Assembly (NCBI RefSeq): GCF_009664855.1 | Contig: NZ_CP045928.1 | Coordinates: forward strand, 1-64,000 | Source: Flavobacterium sp. SLB02 | Lineage (GTDB): Bacteria; Bacteroidota; Bacteroidia; Flavobacteriales; Flavobacteriaceae | Direction of reading: 5' to 3' | Length of the DNA stretch: 64,000 nucleotides | In this document: piece by piece, positions 17,811 to 26,528 of the stretch | How positions within the stretch are numbered: position 1 is the first letter of the stretch | Layout: every line of letters begins with the position of its first letter | Position numbers and translations under genes: made by a program | Notes under the pieces: model-generated | Told to the model about the DNA's origin: nothing | The model's input: the letters and a program-made list of their open reading frames with translations, nothing else | Databases searched by the model: none

Positions 17811-18338
17811 ATGAAAGAACCAATAGAAACAGAACGTTTGATTTTAAGAGAATTGATAGCATCAGATGACCAAGGAATGTTTGAATTAGATTCTAACCCG
17901 AACGTACATATTTTTGTTGGTAAAAAACCGGTAAAAGATATTGAGGAAAGTCGCTCTCATATCAAAATTATTCAACAACAATACAGGGATTTAGGTGCAG
18001 GTCGCTGGGCAGTTGTTCTAAAAGAAACGGGAGAGTTTATAGGCTGGTCCGGAATAAAATTTATTACCAATGAAATCAATCATCATAAAGATTTTTATGA
18101 AATTGGATATCGTTTTATCGAAAAACATTGGGGAAAAGGATATGCGACCGAAGCCGGAAATGCTTTTGTAGACTATGCTTTTAATACAATGAAAGTAGAT
18201 GCGTTATACGCTTACGCTGATAAAGGGAATGAAAACTCGAGAAGAATTCTTGAAAAGTTGGGTATGCGTTACGTAAATTCTTTTGAATATGAAGGAGAAA
18301 TGGAAGTTTGGTACGAACTAAAAAATCCAAACTTATAA
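17811..18338 (+). CDS. GNAT acetyltransferase, RimJ/RimL type
   Basis: The 175-residue protein begins IETERLILRELIASD, the typical RimJ/RimL opening. Its acetyl-CoA-binding motif is in EKHWGKGYATEAG, followed by ALYAYADKGNENSRRILEKLGM. Such enzymes acetylate ribosomal-protein N-termini or small molecules. The start is 12 bp after the Cof phosphatase stop. Confidence 0.9.
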   Translation: MKEPIETERLILRELIASDDQGMFELDSNPNVHIFVGKKPVKDIEESRSHIKIIQQQYRDLGAGRWAVVLKETGEFIGWSGIKFITNEINHHKDFYEIGYRFIEKHWGKGYATEAGNAFVDYAFNTMKVDALYAYADKGNENSRRILEKLGMRYVNSFEYEGEMEVWYELKNPNL

Positions 18339-18440
18339 AACCTAAGAAATGCGTTCCAAATCTTTGCAAACTTAATCTCGTTTAAGATTCACAAAGATTT
18401 GGAAAACAGCTCGTAGTTTTTCTAATACTTTAATTAGATA

Positions 18441-18959
18441 TTATTTTTTAGCTACAGAAACAAAATATTTATTTCCGTCACCCATTGTTAGTTTTACACG
18501 CTCGTCGCAAAGATCGATTGCAAAATTCGCGCTTTCATAACAAGTACAAGTAGTATTTTTGTCTTTAGACATTTCAGTTTTACAATTGTTGTTTTTAAAA
18601 GTAGACAATTGTGGTGTATACAAACTAACCAAATCAGTAGAAGCTGTTACTAAAGAAATAATACTTGCTGAATTATTACTTGTAATTCTGTAAACGATTC
18701 TATCTGTATAGTTTACTTCATTTACTGTTACTTTGCGAATATAAGTGTAAGCTGTTGAGCCTTCACCCGGTTCTTTTACTTCAAATTTAAATCCAACCGC
18801 ACGAATTGCAATATCAAATTGAGATTGAGAGTTTAAGCTCGCCCATGTTGTCAATGTACTAATAGAAGGAAATGGATTAGCAGCTGGAGCAGCAGTTTGC
18901 GCTTGCGAGCTAAAAATAGTTAAGAACATCAAGCAGATTGTGGGTAAAAATGCTTTCAT
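18441..18959 (-). CDS. Secreted protein of unknown function
   Basis: The 172-residue protein has a signal peptide (about residues 1-20, ending SSQAQ). The mature part has no family I recognise. Four cysteines (in NNNCKTEMS, NTTCTCYES and IDLCDERV) could form disulfides in the periplasm or outside the cell. It is convergent with the acetyltransferase gene. Confidence 0.65.
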   Translation of the reverse strand: MKAFLPTICLMFLTIFSSQAQTAAPAANPFPSISTLTTWASLNSQSQFDIAIRAVGFKFEVKEPGEGSTAYTYIRKVTVNEVNYTDRIVYRITSNNSASIISLVTASTDLVSLYTPQLSTFKNNNCKTEMSKDKNTTCTCYESANFAIDLCDERVKLTMGDGNKYFVSVAKK

Positions 18960-19463
18960 ATGGAATTTTAATTTATAAATTTTGCCTACTCTTTCTGGTT
19001 TTCGGCCTTCCCATTTTTTTATAACAACAAAACAACAACATAACGAGGGAAAATCAAAATTGTTATGCCGATTTATTGTTTAAATAATATAATTTTTACT
19101 CACTACTTTTATAGGAGGTGAAATTACTTTTTATGAACGAATTAAACAAAGTTAAATGTAAGAAAATTTGAATTTAACACGCAAAAAAATGTATTTAATC
19201 GATGATATTTGCATTTAATCGATAATTTTGTCATTTTATTCTTATTGAATTCATGAATTCTTTTTTAAACAAATAAATTTTATTCCCTGTTTGTTTGGTT
19301 TAACATATAGTTTTTTAGGATAGACTAAATATTGGTTTGCTCCAAAATATTGATATATAGTGTATTATTGATTTTATTTTAAAGAATATTGTACGTAAAT
19401 TTGCAAACTCTTTAAAAGAGATGTAAATATAATATCTTACTACTTAAAACGTAGTTTATTCCC
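18960..19463. other. 504-base intergenic region before mtaB
   Basis: No protein or RNA gene is visible. It holds the mtaB -7 box (19396-19403) and a direct repeat: GTATTTAATCGAT at 19191-19203 and GCATTTAATCGAT at 19211-19223, exactly 20 bp apart, which could be an operator. The remainder is plain AT-rich DNA. Confidence 0.5.
19396..19403 (+). promoter_or_regulatory. -7 element (TAAATTTG) before mtaB
   Basis: This is an exact TAnnTTTG match 60 bp upstream of the ATG. A TTG at 19368-19370 is a possible, slightly distant -33 element. Confidence 0.6.
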
Positions 19464-20798
19464 ATGGAAAACAGAAAAAAAGTTGCCTTTTATACGCTTG
19501 GTTGCAAACTGAATTTTTCAGAAACTTCTACAATCGCCAGAAACTTTAGTGACGAAGGTTTTGATCGCGTTGATTTTGAAGAAATAGCAGACATTTATGT
19601 TATCAATACTTGCTCAGTTACTGAGAATGCTGATAAGCAATTTAAGCAGGTGGTAAAAAAAGCAATGAAACTTAATGATAAAGCTTTTGTAGCTGCAGTA
19701 GGCTGCTACGCACAATTAAAACCAGAAGAATTAGCGGCTGTTGATGGTGTTGATTTGGTTCTTGGTGCTACCGAAAAATTTAAAATTACCAATTATATTA
19801 CCGATTTGAGTAAAAACGACATGGGTGAAGTTCATTCCTGCGAAATTGCCGAAGCTGATTTTTATGTAGGTAGTTATTCCATTGGTGATCGTACCCGTGC
19901 TTTCTTAAAAGTTCAGGATGGTTGCGATTATAAATGTACCTATTGCACGATTCCGTTAGCAAGAGGAATTTCGAGAAGTGATGCTTTAGAAAATGTATTG
20001 CAGAATGCCAAAGAAATTTCGGCTCAAAATATCAAAGAAATAGTTTTAACTGGAGTAAATATTGGTGATTATGGAAAAGGAGAATTTGGAAATAAAAAAC
20101 ACGAACATACTTTTCTTGATTTAGTTCAGGCTTTGGATAAGGTTGACGGAATCGAACGTTTACGAATTTCATCTATCGAACCTAATTTGCTAAAAAATGA
20201 AACAATAGAATTTGTTTCTAAAAGCAGAACTTTTGTCCCTCACTTTCATATTCCGTTGCAATCAGGAAGTAATGATATTTTAAAATTAATGAAACGTCGT
20301 TATTTACGTGAAGTATATACAGAACGTGTAAACAAGATTCGTGAAGTAATGCCGCACGCGTGTATTGGTGTTGATGTGATTGTTGGATTTCCTGGTGAAA
20401 CCGATGAGCACTTTTTAGAAACCTATCATTTCCTTAACGAAATGGATATTTCATATTTACACGTGTTTACGTATTCAGAAAGAGACAATACTGAAGCTGC
20501 AAATATGCCAGGAATTGTTCCCGCAAATGTTAGAGCAAAACGAAGCAAAATGCTACGCGGATTATCGGTTAAAAAACGTCGTGCTTTTTACGAAAGTCAA
20601 CTAGGATCTAACCGAACGGTTTTATTCGAAAGTGAAAACAAAGAAGGTTACATTCACGGTTTTACCGAAAACTACGTAAAGGTAAAAACGCCGTGGAATC
20701 CGGCATTGGTAAATACTTTACAAGAAATCAATCTGACAAAGATCGACGAAGACGGAAGTGTTCGTTTAGAGTTTTTAAATAAATTGGCGGAAGCATAA
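19464..20798 (+). CDS. mtaB: tRNA t6A37 methylthiotransferase MtaB
   Basis: The 444-residue radical-SAM methylthiotransferase has N-terminal [4Fe-4S] cysteines Cys14, Cys50 and Cys81 and the radical-SAM triad Cys154, Cys158 and Cys161 (CDYKCTYC), plus a C-terminal TRAM-like region. The opening VAFYTLGCKLNFSET (GCKxN) is of the MtaB type rather than MiaB or RimO. It converts t6A to ms2t6A at position 37 of ANN-decoding tRNAs. Confidence 0.93.
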   Translation: MENRKKVAFYTLGCKLNFSETSTIARNFSDEGFDRVDFEEIADIYVINTCSVTENADKQFKQVVKKAMKLNDKAFVAAVGCYAQLKPEELAAVDGVDLVLGATEKFKITNYITDLSKNDMGEVHSCEIAEADFYVGSYSIGDRTRAFLKVQDGCDYKCTYCTIPLARGISRSDALENVLQNAKEISAQNIKEIVLTGVNIGDYGKGEFGNKKHEHTFLDLVQALDKVDGIERLRISSIEPNLLKNETIEFVSKSRTFVPHFHIPLQSGSNDILKLMKRRYLREVYTERVNKIREVMPHACIGVDVIVGFPGETDEHFLETYHFLNEMDISYLHVFTYSERDNTEAANMPGIVPANVRAKRSKMLRGLSVKKRRAFYESQLGSNRTVLFESENKEGYIHGFTENYVKVKTPWNPALVNTLQEINLTKIDEDGSVRLEFLNKLAEA

Positions 20799-20822
20799 AC
20801 ATATAGTTTGCGCAAAGTTTGT

Positions 20823-20842
20823 CATTGCGAGGAACGAAGCAA
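20823..20842. repeat. Half copy of the CATTGCGAGGAACGAAGCAA repeat
   Basis: These 20 bases are identical to the arms of the inverted repeat at 25905-25991. It lies directly after mtaB. Confidence 0.8.
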
Positions 20843-20858
20843 CCACACTAATAAAAAC

Positions 20859-20893
20859 AGAAAAGCCCTTTGTGAAAAGGGCTTTTCTGTTTT
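20859..20893. terminator. Terminator of mtaB
   Basis: CAGAAAAGCCCTTT and AAAGGGCTTTTCTG make a 14-bp stem with a short loop, followed by TTTTC. Confidence 0.85.
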
Positions 20894-20941
20894 CGAAAAA
20901 TTTTGTCAAAGTTGAAACGTTAGTTGTATTTAGAATAAATT

Positions 20942-20986
20942 CTATTTCTGATCTTCCAGAATTACCAATTTCAGAGAATGAATAGC
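20942..20986 (-). pseudogene. Remnant copy of the 3' end of the gene at 21623-22135
   Basis: Read on the minus strand, this encodes HSLKLVILEDQK followed by TAG. The intact gene nearby ends NSLKLVIPEDQK followed by TAG. The nucleotide match extends over about 45 bases with a handful of substitutions. No upstream coding part survives, because the lipoprotein gene 21002-21619 begins there instead. Confidence 0.55.
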
Positions 20987-21001
20987 AAACACTAAAGATA
21001 T

Positions 21002-21619
21002 TTATTTCAATTCAATTTTCTTTCGAATCAATTTTAAACTTTCGTCATTAGGATCCCTTTCCATTTTATAAACTGTTTTGTTTTCAATAAAAATGCTGTT
21101 TTGTAAATCTTCAGCAGTAAATCCATCACAGCCTGTGGGAACTGAAAAAGTTTCTACAATTTGTTTCCATTCTGAATTTTGTAAAGAATAAGTAGTCATA
21201 GTATACATACATCCGTTCATGGGAGCCTGAAAAACTGAAAAATCATCTTTTCCATCATTGTTTAAGTCGCCTTCATTAATAAGAGTAGCTTCGCAACAAT
21301 TAATAGGTATTGCTTTTAATGATGGATTACTAAAAGAAATAGTATACTCATCCGGAGTTCCGTCTTCTATAGGATTTCCTTCTCCTTGTTTTGTTTTTGT
21401 AACAGTGGCAAATTCATTTTTCCCGTCACCATCAAAATCACCTTCGATTTTTGTACCCACCAAAAGTTTACTTGTTTTTTCCTCTTGCGAAGTTTTCCTT
21501 TCCGTTTTTATGGAAACAGAATCTTTTTTTGAGATTTCAGGATTTATATCCTCAGTTTTGCTTTTTTGAGAGCAGTAAACCAAGATGAATAATACTGGTA
21601 AGATAACAAGTTTTTTCAT
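21002..21619 (-). CDS. Lipoprotein with two EF-hand/FG-GAP-like calcium loops
   Basis: The 205-residue protein has a lipobox ending at Cys16 (FILVYC). Two calcium-loop motifs are visible: GDFDGDGKNEF (60-70) and GDLNNDGKDDF (117-127), as in VCBS/FG-GAP propeller repeats. Only one or two blades would fit in this size. The function is unknown. It lies between an intact 170-residue gene and a decayed copy of that gene's end, so it may have entered during a duplication or recombination event. Confidence 0.75.
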   Translation of the reverse strand: MKKLVILPVLFILVYCSQKSKTEDINPEISKKDSVSIKTERKTSQEEKTSKLLVGTKIEGDFDGDGKNEFATVTKTKQGEGNPIEDGTPDEYTISFSNPSLKAIPINCCEATLINEGDLNNDGKDDFSVFQAPMNGCMYTMTTYSLQNSEWKQIVETFSVPTGCDGFTAEDLQNSIFIENKTVYKMERDPNDESLKLIRKKIELK

Positions 21620-21622
21620 ATT

Positions 21623-22135
21623 CTACTTCTGATCTTCCGGAATCACCAACTTCAAAGAATTAATATAATCCGTATCAAACTCAACAACTCTGATCTTCTC
21701 CGGATTAAAACTCAATTCACCACCAAACTGACCTTTTATATCCAGGAAATCAATGGTAAGTTCTTCGTCGTTTAATTCTAGTAATTTCCCTAAATAAGCT
21801 GATTTAGCTGATTTTTTAGAGATCTGAAAAATACCATATTTGTTATTTACATAATTCAGGATCGAACTTAAATCACGAATTGGGATAATATCTTCGGCGT
21901 TTGTTTTTAAACCTTTCAAACGAATTACTTTCTCTGTAAATTCAAGATCTTGATCTCTGTGAACGGCTTCGATATTTTTGTTTTTCAAAATCACAAAACC
22001 ATCCAGTATAAAATCCTCGGGATTGTTTCGCAGTAAAATCCAGTCATCAGAATAATCAATTAGAAATCCGGTAAAAAGTTCTTTTTTATCTGTGAATTCT
22101 ATTGAGATTAATTGTCTTAAATATTTTTCCATCAT
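21623..22135 (-). CDS. Protein of unknown function, 170 residues
   Basis: I do not recognise a family. The protein is soluble, without a signal peptide, and the N-terminal part (IEFTDKKELFTGFLIDYSDDWILL) has the strand-turn-strand pattern of small SH3/Sm-like barrels. A similar pattern is repeated near residue 115 (YLGKLLELNDEELTIDFLDI), suggesting two related beta domains. It lies 3 bp upstream of the lipoprotein gene, so the two are probably cotranscribed. Confidence 0.65.
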   Translation of the reverse strand: MMEKYLRQLISIEFTDKKELFTGFLIDYSDDWILLRNNPEDFILDGFVILKNKNIEAVHRDQDLEFTEKVIRLKGLKTNAEDIIPIRDLSSILNYVNNKYGIFQISKKSAKSAYLGKLLELNDEELTIDFLDIKGQFGGELSFNPEKIRVVEFDTDYINSLKLVIPEDQK

Positions 22136-22142
22136 ATTTTTT

Positions 22143-22222
22143 TTAAAATTCCAATCTTTAAAGTTCCAAATTCCAATTCATGAAGTTTTTTACAATCAAC
22201 AATTGGAATTTGGAATTTAAAA
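22143..22222. repeat. Inverted repeat, AAAGTTCCAAATTCCAATT arms
   Basis: The left arm CCAAATTCCAATT and the right arm AATTGGAATTTGG are complementary. It belongs to the same family as 12262-12335 and separates two minus-strand genes. Confidence 0.6.
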
Positions 22223-22241
22223 ATATTGAAAATTATTTTTT

Positions 22242-22958
22242 TTAAGGATTAGTAGACCAAATGCTGCTGTTTTTTATAAACACACGACGGCTTAATTTCA
22301 ATTGTGCAATAATTAATTCGGCTACATCTTCAGATTGCATTACTTTATCCGGATTACCATCTGTAAGTTTTAAGTCTAAAGCCAAATCTGTGGCAACCGT
22401 ACTCGGAGTTAAGGCCGTAACACGAATATTGTATTTACGAACTTCCTGCATCAGAGAATCAGTTAATCCTAAAACAGCAAATTTTGATGCACTGTAAGCA
22501 CTTGTCAATGCATTTCCGTTTAATCCTGCTGTCGACGAAATATTGATAATATCACCAGTTTGTCTTTCGATCATATTAGGTAAAACAGCGCGGGTTGTAT
22601 AATACGTTCCCATTAAGTTTACCTGAATAATTTTTTCCCAGTCCGATGGTTCCAATGTCATGAAATTGCCAAAAGCAGCGATTCCGGCATTGTTGATTAA
22701 AATGTCTATGGTTTTAAATTCGGTAAAAGCTTTTTCTACAGCACTATTGATAGAAGTAATGTCCGAAACGTCAGCAGATAAAGCCAGGGATTTTACACCT
22801 AAAGCAGCAGTTTCAGTCGCCAATTGATCAACATCACTCTGAGTTCTTGAAACTAAAATTACGTTTACTCCTTCTTTGGCAAGTGCAATCGCAATTGCTT
22901 TTCCAATTCCTTTTCCTGCACCTGTAATTAAGGCATTTTTATTTTTTAAGTCTGTCAT
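22242..22958 (-). CDS. Short-chain dehydrogenase/reductase, FabG-like
   Basis: The 238-residue classical SDR has the cofactor loop GAGKGIGK (13-20), NNAG (89-92), the catalytic Ser141/142 and the YSASK motif with Tyr155 and Lys159. Arg38 after the second strand suggests NADP preference. It is annotated by similarity as a 3-oxoacyl-ACP-reductase-type enzyme, but no fatty-acid gene is adjacent and many such paralogues act on other ketones. Confidence 0.9.
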   Translation of the reverse strand: MTDLKNKNALITGAGKGIGKAIAIALAKEGVNVILVSRTQSDVDQLATETAALGVKSLALSADVSDITSINSAVEKAFTEFKTIDILINNAGIAAFGNFMTLEPSDWEKIIQVNLMGTYYTTRAVLPNMIERQTGDIINISSTAGLNGNALTSAYSASKFAVLGLTDSLMQEVRKYNIRVTALTPSTVATDLALDLKLTDGNPDKVMQSEDVAELIIAQLKLSRRVFIKNSSIWSTNP

Positions 22959-23072
22959 GATTTATTTTTTAGAAATGCAAAAAGCATCATTTTAGTAACA
23001 CAAAAATACAGTTTTTGCTTGCTAAAATGATGCTTTCAGCTATTTTCTTAATCTAAGTTTAACAACTTTAAT

Positions 23073-23660
23073 CTATTCTTTCAGTACCATGTCTATACAC
23101 ATAACAGCAGCAAGGATTAATTGTCTAAGCGGACTATCAGGTGCAACAGTTTCTTCGATTTGCAGCACGTAATTATCAGCGCTGGTAAAAAACTCTTTAC
23201 CCATTCCTGCCCATTTTTTGCTTACCTGAGCCAATTGTTTATTTTCGTGACTGAATTTAAAATCCCAGCCCGTCCATTTTCCCTGAAGAGTAGCAGCGGT
23301 TCTTTCGTTTTTATCCAGAATTTCAAATTTTCCACCAATAGAAAATAATTTTTGTTTAAATGTTCCCAGTAAACGGTCTTTCTCGTCAAAAACTTCAACA
23401 GTCGAACGTAACCAGGCGATACCACGTTTTACCGAAATTATTTTTTCGCCGGAAGCGGTAGTAATTTCAATATCAAAAGGAGTCATTCTTTTATAATCTG
23501 TAAAACGTAACATTTTGGTAAAAAAGCCAAGATTGTTTTCTCTGCAATTCATAATAATCTGATTGGTTTCAGGATTATAAATATCGTAGTTATTAGCAGC
23601 TTTAAACATTCCGATATGTTCTTTTACAAGAAATAGATTCTGATTTAAAAGTGGGTTCAT
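23073..23660 (-). CDS. Phospholipid-scramblase / LURP-one-related protein
   Basis: The 195-residue protein matches the Tubby-like beta-barrel fold: a start of LLNQNLFLVKEHIGMFKAAN, repeated strands of the type YDIYNPETNQIIMNCREN and FEVLD-like segments (FEILDKNERTAATLQGKW), and a closing hydrophobic helix LRQLILAAVMCIDMVL. Bacterial members are uncharacterised. The helix could insert in or lie on the membrane. Confidence 0.75.
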   Translation of the reverse strand: MNPLLNQNLFLVKEHIGMFKAANNYDIYNPETNQIIMNCRENNLGFFTKMLRFTDYKRMTPFDIEITTASGEKIISVKRGIAWLRSTVEVFDEKDRLLGTFKQKLFSIGGKFEILDKNERTAATLQGKWTGWDFKFSHENKQLAQVSKKWAGMGKEFFTSADNYVLQIEETVAPDSPLRQLILAAVMCIDMVLKE

Positions 23661-23790
23661 GAAATTTTGTTTGAATTTTATATATTACTAGAATAAGTTT
23701 TGAAGGTTTTTCAAAAGGAGATCAAATGTAAAACTAATTCTGTTAATAAATCAATATTAAATTCGAATGAAATTGACTGAATTGAAATGG

Positions 23791-24156
23791 TTACTCTTTT
23801 CTTTTTGATGTAATAATAATAACTCCGTTTACAGCCCGACTACCATAAATAGAAGTAGCATCAATTCCTTTTAAAACTTTAATGCTTTCAATGTCATTTG
23901 GGTTTACTTTAGAAAATTTTTTTGAATCGATTATAACCCCATCTAAAATGGTTAATGGTTCATTTGATAAAGGTCGTGATATAGCACAGATAACTATTTT
24001 TTTAGCTGGAATTGTGTCTTTTGATTTTATAAAAGGTGTGGTTTCTATTTCTGAATATTTTTTTTCATGTTCTTTAGAAACTGGCTTTTCCTGCGCTTTT
24101 ACTACGAAACATACAAGCATAGAAAGTGCTAATGAAATAAGTTTTACGTTTTTCAT
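23791..24156 (-). CDS. Small secreted protein with a TonB-plug-like domain
   Basis: The 121-residue protein has a signal peptide (1-21, ending VKAQ). Its remaining part is a stand-alone version of the plug segment of SusC-type receptors: LTILDGVIID (68-77), then DIESIKVLKGIDATSIYGSRAVNGVIIITSK. There is no barrel. It sits directly downstream of the anti-sigma gene, whose C-terminus has the same motif, suggesting that both bind a common partner. Confidence 0.75.
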   Translation of the reverse strand: MKNVKLISLALSMLVCFVVKAQEKPVSKEHEKKYSEIETTPFIKSKDTIPAKKIVICAISRPLSNEPLTILDGVIIDSKKFSKVNPNDIESIKVLKGIDATSIYGSRAVNGVIIITSKRKE

Positions 24157-24248
24157 GATGGTAATTTTAAATAAATGATGGGTTTAATCTTTGTCAAAGT
24201 CTAAAACTCTGACAAAGATTTTTAAGATTAAATTTTAGATTTTTTCTT

Positions 24249-25190
24249 TTAGTTTTTAGGAGTTGGCTTACCTGATTTGGTAGTAATAATTACAACTCCT
24301 TTTTTACCTTTTTCGCCATATTTTGATGTTGCTTCCAGATCCTGAAGGACTGTAATGGTTTTTATTTCCTGCTTATTCAAAGGCGCGTAGGGACTTGTGG
24401 GATTTGTGCCAAATAAATCATTTTCAGAATAGTAAATTCCGTCAATGATATATAACGGAGCATCTAAAACTACCAGAGAATCTACATTTTCAGGTTGTAA
24501 ATTCGGAAGTTCTGCCTGCATCATTTTGTCTCTTTTTTTGTCATCGCTGTGCGATATTGCATTTCCGTTAAGAACAATTAGCGGAGCACTTTTTTTAGCC
24601 ATTTGTGGTTGCTTATCAGCAAAAGCAACTTTAGCTGATTCTCTTTCTACAGTTCTGGAATAATCTAAATTTTGAGCTGCTTTATCTTTCAAAATAGTAT
24701 TATCCTCTTCTATAGCATAATCTGCTTGTACGGGTGCAGCGGCTGGTTCTTCGATAATTATGGCATCTGCTGTACCTGCTCCCACAGCCTCAGTAACATA
24801 CATAGGTGTTTCTGCTACGTTGTTTTGTCTGGTGACTTGCTTATCTAAAATTTTAAGCGCTTCGGGTTTTGGAACTAGCGGTGATTCTGAAGCAACAACT
24901 GTTTTATTTTTCTCTAAAATGTTTTGTTCTATATTTTCTTTAATTACAACTTTAGTATCCTGAATGGCTGTTTTGTCTGATTTTATAAACTGAGATCCTA
25001 CCGAAATAAGTAATAAAAGAGAAGCTGCGATGGCAATTTTTTTCCATAATGCGATTGCTTTTTTATCTTCTTTTTTATCGAGTTTATCTTCAACGCGGGC
25101 CCAGACTTTGTCCATTCCGGGAAAGTCTTTTTGTTCCGAGTTTTCTGCGGCTTTTTTAAATTTATCGAATATTTTATCCTGATTGTCCAT
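24249..25190 (-). CDS. Anti-sigma factor-like membrane protein with a TonB-plug-like C-terminus
   Basis: The 313-residue protein has a short cytoplasmic N-terminus (DKIFDKFKKAAENSEQKDFPGMDKVWARVEDKL), one membrane helix (about 44-62) and a periplasmic region. Its last 65 residues read YIIDGIYYSENDLF...IKTITVLQDLEATSKYGEKGKKGVVIITTK, a plug-domain motif of SusC/TonB receptors. The gene lies 2 bp after the ECF sigma gene, the usual place of the cognate anti-sigma factor. No FecR domain is visible. The plug motif may be how it senses a receptor or carboxypeptidase-regulatory partner. Confidence 0.78.
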   Translation of the reverse strand: MDNQDKIFDKFKKAAENSEQKDFPGMDKVWARVEDKLDKKEDKKAIALWKKIAIAASLLLLISVGSQFIKSDKTAIQDTKVVIKENIEQNILEKNKTVVASESPLVPKPEALKILDKQVTRQNNVAETPMYVTEAVGAGTADAIIIEEPAAAPVQADYAIEEDNTILKDKAAQNLDYSRTVERESAKVAFADKQPQMAKKSAPLIVLNGNAISHSDDKKRDKMMQAELPNLQPENVDSLVVLDAPLYIIDGIYYSENDLFGTNPTSPYAPLNKQEIKTITVLQDLEATSKYGEKGKKGVVIITTKSGKPTPKN

Positions 25191-25192
25191 GA

Positions 25193-25729
25193 CTATTTTA
25201 CTTTTTGGTAATACAATTTGTTAACTAATTCCTTTAGTTTCGTTTTAGCGGCATTCAATTGTGATTTTGATGTGCCTTCAGAAATGTTTAGCATTGCGGC
25301 TATTTCTTTGTGTCCGAAACCTTCGATAACAAAAAGATTAAAAACAGTTTTGCAGCCGTCTGGAATATGATTGAGTAAATTAAGTAAATCCTCTTCTTCT
25401 AATGTATTAATTTCATCCGTAAAAGGTTGCGCAAGCAATTTGACATCATCAAGATACATATTAAAATTGGTGTTCTTTTTGATCGTTGCCAAACAATGGT
25501 TTACGGTTATTTTTCGCGCCCATGCCTCAAAAGCCAGAACCTGTTTTAGTTGTTCCAGTTTTGTAAATATGGTATAGAAAGCGTCAGCCATAGCTTCTTC
25601 TATTTCTTCTTCCTTTTTGAGGTATCGTTTGCAAAGTCGATACAATTTTGGAGCCATATGCTCATAAACCTGACGCTGCGCATCGCGGTTCATTTTTTTG
25701 CAGTTAGAAATTAGCGTTTCGTTTATCAC
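25193..25729 (-). CDS. ECF-family RNA polymerase sigma factor
   Basis: The 178-residue protein has sigma region 2 (AQRQVYEHMAPKLYRLCKRYLKKEEEIEEAMADAFYTIF) and region 4 (GCKTVFNLFVIEGFGHKEIAAMLNISEGTSKSQLNAAKTKL) and no region 1 or 3. It starts at a GTG (MINETLISNCKKMNRD). Together with the overlap-like spacing to the next gene, it forms a sigma/anti-sigma pair reading out an envelope signal. Confidence 0.92.
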   Translation of the reverse strand: MINETLISNCKKMNRDAQRQVYEHMAPKLYRLCKRYLKKEEEIEEAMADAFYTIFTKLEQLKQVLAFEAWARKITVNHCLATIKKNTNFNMYLDDVKLLAQPFTDEINTLEEEDLLNLLNHIPDGCKTVFNLFVIEGFGHKEIAAMLNISEGTSKSQLNAAKTKLKELVNKLYYQKVK

Positions 25730-25863
25730 AATTGTTGTCTTTATACTAAAGAGGGTTAAAAAGATAAAAAGGTTGGGACGGTGATTAAAAAAAGTTTTTT
25801 TTTAAAGGTTCAAAATGGCAAAGGTTCAAAGTAACAGAGGTTTTATTGGCGGATATTCTTTGG

Positions 25864-25891
25864 GGGAGACGCACTGCTGTGCGCCTCTACG
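25864..25891. repeat. GGAGACGCACTGCTGTGCGCCTC inverted repeat
   Basis: GAGACGCAC and GTGCGCCTC form a stem with one mismatch. Very similar intergenic hairpins are common in several bacterial phyla (from memory, not searched). Confidence 0.6.
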
Positions 25892-25904
25892 TTATTATGG
25901 GAGT

Positions 25905-25991
25905 CATTGCGAGGAACGAAGCAATCTCATCTAGTATTTTTTGACTAGCAAATTTGCTTTTGTTAGTGTGGTTGCTTCGTTCCTCGCAATG
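25905..25991. repeat. Inverted repeat with perfect 20-bp arms CATTGCGAGGAACGAAGCAA
   Basis: The left arm 25905-25924 and the right arm 25972-25991 are exactly complementary and enclose 47 bases. A third, single arm lies at 20823-20842. Confidence 0.9.
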
Positions 25992-26004
25992 AGAAAAACT
26001 GAGA

Positions 26005-26523
26005 TTAATTTTTATCTTTCATGTTTCTATACCAATTTTCTATTTTTTTAACAGATTCTTCATCTGTTTTTGGATTACAATTCAAACCCAAATTAATTTT
26101 AGTATTTGAGATATAAGAATTTAGAAAAATTATGGAAAAACCTCCAACTTCACCATTTTCAATTGAAAGAGTCGATGAAAATATATTCATATACCCACAG
26201 CATTTTTCTTTCGATCTCATAATTGACATTAAATATTGAATATCATTTGGTTTTACCCAATTGTTTGGAAACTCTCCTAACATTGATACGTAATTAAATG
26301 CTGAGTCTTTATTATATTTCTCTGTAAAAACTTTAATAAATGATTTTGGATTCAAATCTTTTGGGCTTAAAGTTTTAAAATATTTGCTTTTTGTATCAAA
26401 GTCTTTAATATTGAACGTACCAAAGTTTTCTTTTCGAGTTTTCTTTATTTTTAAATCATAAAATAAGTATCCGCCACTCAAAAGAATGATAACTAATAGC
26501 AACGAAAGAATTATTTTTCTCAT
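26005..26523 (-). CDS. Membrane-anchored protein of unknown function
   Basis: The 172-residue protein has one N-terminal hydrophobic helix (about 4-22) with no clear cleavage site. The rest is polar, with cysteines at KCCGYMN and LNCNPK. I recognise no family. It lies 5 bp downstream of the next minus-strand gene (26529-27365), so they are likely cotranscribed. Confidence 0.6.
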   Translation of the reverse strand: MRKIILSLLLVIILLSGGYLFYDLKIKKTRKENFGTFNIKDFDTKSKYFKTLSPKDLNPKSFIKVFTEKYNKDSAFNYVSMLGEFPNNWVKPNDIQYLMSIMRSKEKCCGYMNIFSSTLSIENGEVGGFSIIFLNSYISNTKINLGLNCNPKTDEESVKKIENWYRNMKDKN

Positions 26524-26528
26524 GAAAT

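Noticed and set aside
20859..26523. Prophage, defence island or insertion sequence in the less recognisable 21-28 kb stretch
   Set aside because: No integrase, transposase, nuclease, phage structural or toxin-antitoxin motif is visible; the genes are ordinary envelope and regulatory proteins.
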